Origin: Dactylosporangium roseum
GTDB taxonomy: Bacteria; Actinomycetota; Actinomycetes; Mycobacteriales; Micromonosporaceae
NCBI RefSeq assembly: GCF_025264685.1
Contig: NZ_CP073721.1
Coordinates: 4,269,001 to 4,333,000, forward strand
Reading direction: 5' to 3'
DNA: 64,000 nt
A program made the position numbers and the translations under genes. This document shows positions 25,382 through 32,092 of the stretch, piece after piece (positions within the stretch are counted from its first letter, which is position 1; the number at the start of each line of letters is the position of its first letter). Below the pieces are notes generated by a model, which worked only from the letters and a program-made list of their open reading frames with translations, ran no database searches and was not told where the DNA came from.

Positions 25382-26134
25382 ATGACCGTACGTGACCGGA
25401 TGCTCGCCGCCGCCGCGCTCGTGTCGGTGTTCCTCGCCGCCCCGGGGCTGGCCGGCTGCGGCGGCACCGGGCGCGCTCCGGCCACGGCGGCGGCAAGCGG
25501 CGCCGCGTCGCCGGGTGTCCCGTCGCCGGTGGCGGGCACAGCCAGTACGACTCCCGCCGAAACGCCGCCGGCGGACTCCGCCGAACCGTTGCCGCCCGAC
25601 CTGCGCCAGGCGATGACCGGGGTTTCGTGGCGGCCGGGCTGCCCCGTCGGCCTCGACGACCTGCGGCTCCTGCGGCTGACCTACGTCGACTTCGCCGGCA
25701 CCGAGCGGCGCGGGCGGTTGGTCGTGCACCAGGACCTCGCGGAGGCCACGCTGCGGGCGTTCGCGAAGCTGCGGGCGGCGCGGTTCCCGATCCGCGGCAT
25801 GCGACTCGTCGAGGACTACGGCGGCAGCGACGACGCGTCGATGGCCGCGGACAACACCTCGGCGTTCAACTGCCGCAACGTGCCGAACACGAAGCACTGG
25901 TCGAACCACGCCTACGGGCGGGCGATCGACATCAACCCGGTCGAGAACCCGTACCTGCCGAAGGGGCAGATCATGCCACCCGCCGGCAAGGACTACCTCG
26001 ACCGGCGTGCCGTCAGACCGGGCATGATCGTCGCCGGCGACCCGGTCGTCGCGGCGTTTCGCGCCGAGGGCTTCACCTGGGGCGGCGCCTGGCGCTCCGG
26101 CGTGGACTACCAGCATTTCGAGCGGCCCCGCTGA
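25382..26134 (+). CDS. M15-family D-Ala-D-Ala carboxypeptidase-like lipoprotein
   Basis: The product is 250 aa. The signal sequence ends in a lipobox (APGLAGC), followed by a low-complexity Ala/Thr/Pro linker. The catalytic domain contains SNHAYGRAIDINP (zinc ligands H and D) and the closing WRSGVDYQHFE with a third His. M15C enzymes trim peptidoglycan stem peptides or act as endolysin-like hydrolases at the cell surface. It is divergent from a YkuD-type transpeptidase gene across 18 bp, so the two peptidoglycan-modifying lipoproteins are probably co-regulated. Confidence 0.88.
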   Translation: MTVRDRMLAAAALVSVFLAAPGLAGCGGTGRAPATAAASGAASPGVPSPVAGTASTTPAETPPADSAEPLPPDLRQAMTGVSWRPGCPVGLDDLRLLRLTYVDFAGTERRGRLVVHQDLAEATLRAFAKLRAARFPIRGMRLVEDYGGSDDASMAADNTSAFNCRNVPNTKHWSNHAYGRAIDINPVENPYLPKGQIMPPAGKDYLDRRAVRPGMIVAGDPVVAAFRAEGFTWGGAWRSGVDYQHFERPR

Positions 26135-26217
26135 CCGGTCGGGTGAGCCGAGCGGTGCGGGATGGTCGCGCCGTTCGGGGGAACAGTTTGCCGGAGGGCG
26201 TCGACATACTAGGCGGC

Positions 26218-27735
26218 ATGTCACGCACGGGGTTGTTCCGGTTGCTGCTCGCGGGCGCGTTGGCGCTGATCGTCGGTGGTCTGGCGACCACCGCGTACGC
26301 GCTGCGCAGAAGCTGGTCCGGCCTGGCCTCGTCGCCCGCGGCCGAGGTCGCGTCGGGCGCGGCGGCGCCCTCCTCGGCCACGCCCGCGTTCGTCGGCTGG
26401 TCCGACCCCGCACTGGTCGGCAAGCCGTGGGGCACGAAGGTCACCGGCCTGCTGACGTTCCGCGGCAACCCGACCCGCACCTACTACGGGCAGGGCCCCG
26501 TGCCCCGGACGATGCCGAACCACAAATGGCAGTTCCCGAAGTCCGGCGGCATGTGCGCGATGTCCGAGGACAAGGGCAAGACGACGCAGTGGTGCGGCAA
26601 CGGCTGGACCGGCCAGCCGGCGGTCTTCGAGCGCGACGGCCGCACCTGGGTGGTGTTCGGCGCCTACGACCGCAACATCCACTTCCTCGACGCCGCGACC
26701 GGTGAGCGGATCATGCCCGACTTCAAGACCGGCGACATCATCAAGGGCACGGTGACCGTCGACCCCGACGGCTACCCGTTGCTGTACTCCGGCTCGCGGG
26801 ACAACCACTACCGCGTCATCGCGCTCGACCGGGGTGTGCCGACCGAGCTGTGGAGACTCTCCGCCGACGCGGTCCAGCCCACCATGTGGAACGACGACTG
26901 GGACGGCTCCGGCCTGATCATCGACGACTACCTCTTCGAGGGCGGCGAGAACAGCCAGTTTCACATCGTGAAGCTCAACCGCGGGTACGACACCAACGGC
27001 AAGGTGACGGTCAACCCCAAGCTGGTGTTCAACACGCCCGGCTGGGACGCGCAACTGCTCAAGGACTTCGGCGACACCAACGTGTCGATCGAGAACTCGG
27101 TCGCCATCTACAAGAACACCGTGTACTTCGCCAACTCCGGCGGCCTGGTGCAGGGCTGGGACATCAGCGGCCTCAAGGAGGGCAAGACGCCCACGCGCAC
27201 GTTCCGGTTCTGGACCGGCGACGACACCGACGCGTCGATCGTCATCGACCAGGATGGATTCCTGTACGTCGGGTCGGAGTACGAGCGCGGCAACGCCCGC
27301 TCCCGTGAGGTCGGGCAGATGCTCAAGCTGGACCCGTCGAAGCCCGACAATCCGGTGGTGTGGTCGGTGAAGGACCAGGGCAGCAAGCCGGCCGGCGTCT
27401 GGGGCACCCCGGCGCTGCACAAGGACATCGCCATCTTCGACACCACGGGCGGCGACGTGCTCGGCATCGACCGGATGACCGGCGCGGTGCGGTGGAAGTT
27501 CCGCGTGCCGGGCAACGAGACCTGGCAGTCCCCGGTGGTGGTGGACGACACGCTGTTCATCGGCGACTGCTCGGGCGTGATGCACGCCTACGACGTGGCC
27601 GACACGTCGGCCCAGCCGAAACTCCTGTGGGAGATGAAGATCGGCGGCTGCATCGAGGCGACCCCGGCGGTCTGGAAGGGCGCGATGTACTTCGGCACCC
27701 GAGCCGGCGCCTTCCACGCCCTGTCGACCTCCTAA
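26218..27735 (+). CDS. Secreted PQQ-like beta-propeller protein
   Basis: The product is 505 aa. An N-terminal signal anchor (LFRLLLAGALALIVGGL) precedes repeated propeller blades with the pattern seen in GTVTVDPDGYPLLYSGS and SIVIDQDGFLYVGSEYERG, as in PQQ-dependent dehydrogenase-like or BamB-like proteins. No PQQ-ligand set or catalytic residues can be assigned, so it is more likely a binding or scaffold protein on the outer face of the membrane. CATACT lies 7 bp before the ATG. It lies 83 bp downstream of the M15 gene in the same direction. Confidence 0.8.
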   Translation: MSRTGLFRLLLAGALALIVGGLATTAYALRRSWSGLASSPAAEVASGAAAPSSATPAFVGWSDPALVGKPWGTKVTGLLTFRGNPTRTYYGQGPVPRTMPNHKWQFPKSGGMCAMSEDKGKTTQWCGNGWTGQPAVFERDGRTWVVFGAYDRNIHFLDAATGERIMPDFKTGDIIKGTVTVDPDGYPLLYSGSRDNHYRVIALDRGVPTELWRLSADAVQPTMWNDDWDGSGLIIDDYLFEGGENSQFHIVKLNRGYDTNGKVTVNPKLVFNTPGWDAQLLKDFGDTNVSIENSVAIYKNTVYFANSGGLVQGWDISGLKEGKTPTRTFRFWTGDDTDASIVIDQDGFLYVGSEYERGNARSREVGQMLKLDPSKPDNPVVWSVKDQGSKPAGVWGTPALHKDIAIFDTTGGDVLGIDRMTGAVRWKFRVPGNETWQSPVVVDDTLFIGDCSGVMHAYDVADTSAQPKLLWEMKIGGCIEATPAVWKGAMYFGTRAGAFHALSTS

Positions 27736-27761
27736 CCTCGGCGTCCACCCTCCTCCCTTTG

Positions 27762-27841
27762 GCGTCGATCTTGCAGTTGTGGTGCCGGGACACTCCCAGG
27801 ATGTTCCGGTTTGTCAGGCACCACAACTGCAAGATCGACGC
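27762..27841. repeat. Palindromic element family A, copy 2
   Basis: 25-bp arms (27762-27786 and 27817-27841), identical to the copy at 1376, enclose a 30-nt loop ending in the conserved CCGGTTTGTCA. It lies between the end of the propeller gene and the truncated erythromycin esterase fragment, whose sequence stops at this element. Confidence 0.9.
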
Positions 27842-27851
27842 GCACGACGCC

Positions 27852-28013
27852 GGTCGTCGGCGCCGATCGTCCGGTAGCCCTGCGGCTCGACGAGTTGCGC
27901 ACGTCGAGCAGAACGTCCTCGCCGTGGGTGGGCTCGCCCAGGGCGAGCAGGCGCGGCCGGGCCGGGAGCCACCCCATGACGGCAGCGGCGGCATCGTCGA
28001 CGGCAACCGTCAT
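27852..28013 (-). pseudogene. Remnant of an erythromycin esterase gene
   Basis: An ATG at 28013 begins about 40 residues matching the N-terminus of erythromycin esterase-family hydrolases, including LLALGEPTHGEDVLLDVRN with its GEPTHGE motif. The frame is then broken. The expected continuation, LVEPQGYRTI, is present in another frame (27894-27865), so about 16 bp encoding the ELFR segment seem to be deleted. All similarity ends at the family A palindrome. Full-length members are about 400 aa, so more than 85% is missing. It is divergent from a TioE-like MerR gene and was probably its target. Confidence 0.75.
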
Positions 28014-28017
28014 ACCC

Positions 28018-28033
28018 TCAACGGTATCGTTGA
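28018..28033. promoter_or_regulatory. Inverted repeat in the divergent MerR/esterase promoter region
   Basis: TCAACG-GTAT-CGTTGA is a perfect 6-bp inverted repeat. It lies 5 bp before the esterase remnant's ATG and 38 bp before the MerR GTG, with a further CGGTTGA at 28039. The position suits a MerR-family operator; binding is inferred. Confidence 0.45.
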
Positions 28034-28071
28034 ACTAACGGTTGAAACTTCGGTGCGAAAGGGGCGGGACA

Positions 28072-28776
28072 GTGGGCCTTCAAGGCGGCGGTCGGCTGAG
28101 GCCGGTCGACCTGGCGCGCCTGTACGGCCTGTCGACGCAGGCGATCAGGAACTACGAGGCGGCCGGCATCCTTCCGGACGCTGACCGCAGCCCGTACGGC
28201 TACCGCGCCTACACGCCGCTGCACGCGAACGCCCTGCACGCGTTCCTCGCCCTCGTGCCCGGCCACGGCCACCAGACGGCCACGGCGATCATGCAGGCGG
28301 TCAACCGGGACACGGTCGAGGACGCGCTCCGCCTCATCGACGAGAGTCACGCCCAGCTCCTCGACGACCGCCGTACCCTCCAGGCCGTCGAGGCCGCGCT
28401 TCGCGATCTCGAGCCCGTCCCCCAGGAACGCGGCGACACGTTTGTCGGTCCCCTGTCGAGGAGGCTCGGCATCCGCCCGGCCACCCTGCGCAAGTGGGAG
28501 CGCGCCGGCCTGGTCCGGCCGCGCCGCGACCCGCGGACGGGCTACCGGGTCTACAGCGCGGCCGACGTGCGCGACGCTCTGCTGGCCCACCAGCTCAGAC
28601 GGGGCGGCTACCTGCTGGAGCAGATCGCTGCGCTGATCGGTCAGGTCCGCTCCGCGGGCGGTGTCGCGCCGCTCGAGTCGACGCTGCGCGACTGGCGCGC
28701 CCGTCTGGCGGCCCGGAGCCGCGCCATGCTCACGGGCGCTGCGGCGCTGCACGCCTATCTCGGCTGCCGGCCGTAG
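28072..28776 (+). CDS. TioE-like MerR-family transcriptional regulator
   Basis: The product is 234 aa with two MerR-type helix-turn-helix regions: VDLARLYGLSTQAIRNYEAA near the N-terminus and LSRRLGIRPATLRKWERAGL near residue 135, each followed by a wing-like GYR(A/V)Y. This tandem arrangement is that of the TioE subfamily described from Micromonospora. GTG at 28072 is chosen because it immediately precedes the first HTH and follows AAAGGGG and GGGA. It faces the esterase remnant, so it may now be an orphan or control itself. Confidence 0.82.
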   Translation: MGLQGGGRLRPVDLARLYGLSTQAIRNYEAAGILPDADRSPYGYRAYTPLHANALHAFLALVPGHGHQTATAIMQAVNRDTVEDALRLIDESHAQLLDDRRTLQAVEAALRDLEPVPQERGDTFVGPLSRRLGIRPATLRKWERAGLVRPRRDPRTGYRVYSAADVRDALLAHQLRRGGYLLEQIAALIGQVRSAGGVAPLESTLRDWRARLAARSRAMLTGAAALHAYLGCRP

Positions 28777-28791
28777 ACAGGCGTGGCTGGT

Positions 28792-28831
28792 GTGGAGTCC
28801 TGTGGTTGCCCGGGCCGCCACGGGACTCCAC
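28792..28831. repeat. Palindromic element family D, copy 1
   Basis: Arms GTGGAGTCCTGTGG (28792-28805) and CCACGGGACTCCAC (28818-28831) have one mismatch and a 12-nt loop. The same design, with the same loop length and a conserved GCCC-GGC core, recurs at 60997-61032. It starts 15 bp after the MerR stop and could terminate that transcript. Confidence 0.8.
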
Positions 28832-28902
28832 AGCCGCGCCAGTCCGCGCCCTCGTGGCGCCAGTCCGCGGGTGCCGAGCGGGCCTCCGCGCTTCCCCCAT
28901 AT

Positions 28903-28990
28903 CCTAGCATCCTAGGATGCCTTAGAGGGCGTGGCTAGCGCCACGCTGAAAGCACAAAGTCGGCCGCTACGCGGCGGACTTTCGTTTTTC
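28903..28990. repeat. Structured intergenic element family C, copy 2, with terminator-like end
   Basis: CCTAGCATCCTAGG leads into hairpin 1 (GCGTGGC/GCCACGC, 28929-28946) and hairpin 2 (28956-28982; AAAGTC.GCCGC-TAC-GCGGC.GACTTT), followed by CGTTTTT. The last part is a textbook intrinsic terminator on the plus strand. The whole element is similar to 16057-16148. It may be a small RNA, a mobile repeat or a terminator cassette. Confidence 0.8.
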
Positions 28991-29009
28991 TCGGGGTTCG
29001 TGCCGGACG

Positions 29010-29399
29010 TCAGGATGGACGGGACACGGACTGGCAGGCGACCACCGCGTCCAGGTGCCAGCCCAGGGCGTCGTAGGAGCGGAACGTCAGCACCGCCACC
29101 GTCTTCGACCTGCTGTCGAACCCTATGTCGACGCGTTTGTCGTCCTGGTAGAGCCGGCGCTGGCCGGACGCCAGCTCGGCGGAGCGGGCCCGGGCCCAGG
29201 CGTTGGCGAGCTCGGCCGGGGTGCGGGTCTCGCGGGTGGTGGGAGACGCGGTGGCGCGCGCGCCGGAGGGGCGGCCGGTGTCGCCGCAGCTCAGCCGGTC
29301 GGCCGGTTCGGGTTCGGGGTCGTTGACCCAGTTGACGTACATGATGAGCGCCGCGGCGGCGATGCTGACCCCGAGGAGTTTGACGATGGTCCGGCGCAC
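29010..29399 (-). CDS. Single-pass membrane-anchored hypothetical protein, coupled to kamA
   Basis: The product is 129 aa: a basic N-terminus, one hydrophobic helix (VKLLGVSIAAAALIMYVNWV) and a hydrophilic external domain ending in VVACQSVSRPS, with two cysteines. I do not recognise a family. GTG at 29399 directly abuts the kamA TAG (29400-29402), so it should be translated by the same ribosomes. The link to lysine metabolism is positional only. A role in the envelope is equally possible. Confidence 0.6.
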   Translation of the reverse strand: MRRTIVKLLGVSIAAAALIMYVNWVNDPEPEPADRLSCGDTGRPSGARATASPTTRETRTPAELANAWARARSAELASGQRRLYQDDKRVDIGFDSRSKTVAVLTFRSYDALGWHLDAVVACQSVSRPS

Positions 29400-30731
29400 C
29401 TACTCAGCGTGCTCTTTTCGCCACCATTCGGCGCCGCTTTCGGGCAACGTGTCGATCGGATCGTAGTACGGGTAGCTGCGGTCGAGGTCCATGGAGGAGT
29501 CCTCGATGGAGGTGCGGTAGTTCTTGGTCCAGTAGGTGATGCCGCGTTCGCGGTCGTACTCGGTGACCATGTGGACCCAGCGTTTGCCGACGAAGGGGAC
29601 GTCGCAGACGATGCGCGGGGTGGCGTAGCCGGGGAGGTAGCCCATGATGTCGTGCTGGAGTTGCTGGGCCTGCCAGACGGCGACGCGCCAGTGCTCGGCG
29701 TTGGGGATCATGTCGCACATGTAGAAGTAGTAGGGCAGGATGCCGGCCTCTCCCTGGAGGGCGAAGCAGAGGTCGAGCAGGTCGGCGGCGGTGGCGTTGA
29801 CGCCGCGCATGAGGACGCCTTGGTTGCGCACGTCGCGGACGCCGACTTCGAGGGCGGTCTGTGCGGCGCGGGCGACGAGCGGTGTGAGTGACTGCACGTG
29901 GTTGACGTGGGTGTGGATGGCGAGGTTGACGCCGCGGCGGGCGGCGGTGCGGGCGACGCGTTCGAGTCCTTCGACGACGTCGGGTTGGAGCCAGTGCTGG
30001 GGCAGGCCCATGAGGGCTTTGGTGGCGAGGCGGATGTCGCGGACGGTTTCGATGTCGAGCAGGCGCATGAGGAAGGACTCGAGGTGCTTCCAGGGGACGT
30101 TGGCGACGTCGCCGCCGGAGACGACGACGTCGCGGACGCCGGGGTGGGCGCGCAGGTAGGTGATCATCGCGTCGTAGCGGTCGGCGGGTTTGCGGGTGAG
30201 CCGGAGTTTGTCGACGGTGGGGGTGGAGTTGCCGACGAGGTCCATGCGGGTGCAGTGGCCGCAGTATTGGGGGCAGGTGGAGAGCAGTTCGGCGAGGACT
30301 TTGGTGGGGTAGCGGTGGGTGAGTCCTTCGGCGACCCACATGTCGTGTTCGTGGAGGGAGTCGCGGGTGGCGTACGGGTGGGAGGGCCAGTCGGTGAGGC
30401 GGTCGCTGGCGACGGGGAGCATGTAGCGGCGGACGGGGTCGGCGTAGAGGGCTTCGGTGGTGATGTCGTCCGGGACCATGGTGTTGATCATCTGGGGTGG
30501 GACGAGCATCGACATGGTGGCGTGTTGTGCCTGGTCGGTGGCGAGGTCGGTGTAGAAGGTCTCGTCGACGAGGTTGCCGAGGACGGTGCGGAGCTGGTTG
30601 ATGCTCTTGACGCAGTGGGCGCGTTGCCATTGGGCGGATTCCCACTGTTCGCGGGTGGTGTCGCGCCAGCCGGGGAAGCGGTGCCAGTCCGGTTCGACGA
30701 GTGGTCGGCGCTGGTAGACGTATGGCTGCAT
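29400..30731 (-). CDS. kamA: L-lysine 2,3-aminomutase (KamA-family radical SAM/PLP enzyme)
   Basis: The product is 443 aa. The radical-SAM cluster motif CPQYCGHC provides C153, C157 and C160, followed by VVSGGD for SAM binding. The PLP-binding lysine is probably K383 in DVPFVGKRW, at the place of the clostridial active-site lysine. D340 in YMCDMIPN corresponds to one substrate-binding aspartate. The other (after RGVN) appears to be replaced by alanine here. The enzyme interconverts L-lysine and L-beta-lysine, step one of the 3,5-diaminohexanoate pathway. GGGGAGG sits 7 nt before the ATG. It is divergent from the kdd operon, and a small membrane-protein gene abuts its stop. Confidence 0.85.
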   Translation of the reverse strand: MQPYVYQRRPLVEPDWHRFPGWRDTTREQWESAQWQRAHCVKSINQLRTVLGNLVDETFYTDLATDQAQHATMSMLVPPQMINTMVPDDITTEALYADPVRRYMLPVASDRLTDWPSHPYATRDSLHEHDMWVAEGLTHRYPTKVLAELLSTCPQYCGHCTRMDLVGNSTPTVDKLRLTRKPADRYDAMITYLRAHPGVRDVVVSGGDVANVPWKHLESFLMRLLDIETVRDIRLATKALMGLPQHWLQPDVVEGLERVARTAARRGVNLAIHTHVNHVQSLTPLVARAAQTALEVGVRDVRNQGVLMRGVNATAADLLDLCFALQGEAGILPYYFYMCDMIPNAEHWRVAVWQAQQLQHDIMGYLPGYATPRIVCDVPFVGKRWVHMVTEYDRERGITYWTKNYRTSIEDSSMDLDRSYPYYDPIDTLPESGAEWWRKEHAE

Positions 30732-30911
30732 CTGAAGCCTCCCCGGCGAAATACTTCCGCGACATACGCACCATAGCCGGAGTTCTTCTCGGATTCGACC
30801 GCTGTGGAGAAGATCTTACTGTCTGGTGCCGGCTGGGTTGCGTCCGGACCGGTCGGTGCGGCCTGGGTGAGCCGGGCGTGTCGGTGGCGGGTTGCGCGCC
30901 AGCCGGAAGGC

Positions 30912-30941
30912 TTGAAGAATATCCTGTGTCAACGCTAGTGT
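30912..30941 (+). promoter_or_regulatory. Sigma-70-type promoter for the kdd-kamDE-kal operon
   Basis: TTGAAG (30912-30917) and TAGTGT (30936-30941) are separated by 18 bp, predicting a start near 30948 and a 5' leader of about 32 nt before the ATG at 30980. No B12 or lysine riboswitch is visible in the 248-bp kamA-kdd gap. Confidence 0.55.
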
Positions 30942-30979
30942 GCCGGAAATTCTCCGGTTGACTCTGGGTGGTGCGGGAA

Positions 30980-32092
30980 ATGGGTTCGCCGATCGGGTTG
31001 CATCGGGTCGTCGCGCCGGCCGGGGTGTTGCCGCAGGCCGCGCAGCGTCTCGACGCCTCGCCGGAGATCGGTGACGACGAGGTTCGCATCCGGGTGGCGC
31101 GGCTCAACCTCGACGCCGCGAGCTTTCGCCAGCTCACCGTCGAGCACGGCGGCGACGGCGACAAGGTCCGCGCCGCGGTCCTGGCGATCGTCGAGGATCG
31201 CGGGAAGATGCACAATCCGGTCACCGGCTCGGGCGGCATGCTCATCGGCACCGTCGAGGCGGCCGGCCCGGCCTCGCCGCTCGGCCTGCGGCCGGGCGAC
31301 CGGGTCGCGACCCTGGTGTCGCTGACGCTCACCCCGCTGCGGATCGTCGACGGTCTCAGCCGCTGGGACGGCCGGGGCGAGCAGGTGCCGTGCGACGGCC
31401 ACGCGATCCTGTTCGCCCGGTCGATCGCCGCGGTGCTGCCCGACGACCTCGACCCGGAGCTGGCGCTGGCGGTGCTCGACGTGTGTGGTGCCCCGGCGCT
31501 GGTCGCCCGTGAGCTGCGCGGCGTCGTGCGGTGCCGTGCCGATGCCGCGGTCCCGGTCGAGGAGGGTTCACGGCTGCGGGAGCGGCGCGACGAGGTCCGG
31601 GTCGCGGTGCTCGGCGCGGCCGGCAAGAGCGGCTCGCTGGCGCTGGCCGCCGCCCGGGACGTCGCCGCCGGCGGGCGTGTCGCCGTGCGGACTGTCGGGG
31701 TTGTGCGGGACGACACCGAGCGGGGGCGGCTCGAGGCGGCGGGGCTTGCCGACGCCGTGGTCGTCGCCGACGCGCGGGACGCGGTCGGGCTGTCGGCGGC
31801 GCTCGACGCGGTCGGCGGGCCGGCCGATCTGACGGTCGTGTGTGTCGACGTGCCGGGCTGCGAGCACGCGGCGATCCTGGGCACGGCGCCCGGCGGCACC
31901 GTCGTGTTCTTCTCCATGGCGACGTCGTTCCCGGCGGCGGCGCTGGGCGCCGAGGGGCTCGCCGCCGACGTGACGATGATCATCGGCAATGGTTATGTGC
32001 CTGGCCACGCCGAGTATGCGCTGGGTCTGCTGCGATCCGACAGCGCTGTGCGCGCGCTGTTCGAGGCCAGGTTGGCAGACTGGGCGCCATGA
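30980..32092 (+). CDS. kdd: L-erythro-3,5-diaminohexanoate dehydrogenase
   Basis: The product is 370 aa. It opens with GLHRVVAPAGVLPQAAQRLD, characteristic of the Kdd family, followed by a VTGSGGMLIGTV segment and a nucleotide-binding domain with VAVLGAAGKSGSLALAAAR. The enzyme oxidatively deaminates 3,5-diaminohexanoate to 3-keto-5-aminohexanoate using NAD(P)+. ATG at 30980 is chosen because GGGTGG lies 8 nt upstream and family members start here; GTG at 30968 lacks a ribosome site. It is the first gene of the operon and overlaps the amidohydrolase by ATGA. Confidence 0.85.
   Translation: MGSPIGLHRVVAPAGVLPQAAQRLDASPEIGDDEVRIRVARLNLDAASFRQLTVEHGGDGDKVRAAVLAIVEDRGKMHNPVTGSGGMLIGTVEAAGPASPLGLRPGDRVATLVSLTLTPLRIVDGLSRWDGRGEQVPCDGHAILFARSIAAVLPDDLDPELALAVLDVCGAPALVARELRGVVRCRADAAVPVEEGSRLRERRDEVRVAVLGAAGKSGSLALAAARDVAAGGRVAVRTVGVVRDDTERGRLEAAGLADAVVVADARDAVGLSAALDAVGGPADLTVVCVDVPGCEHAAILGTAPGGTVVFFSMATSFPAAALGAEGLAADVTMIIGNGYVPGHAEYALGLLRSDSAVRALFEARLADWAP

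Noticed and set aside
30732..30979. Possible B12 or lysine riboswitch upstream of the lysine operon
   Set aside because: No B12 box or lysine-element core is visible and the predicted leader is only about 32 nt.
29404..31989. An 861-codon minus-strand open frame overlapping kamA in another frame
   Set aside because: Ser/Thr/Arg/Pro-rich; it runs through kamA out of frame and antisense to kdd, with no family match.
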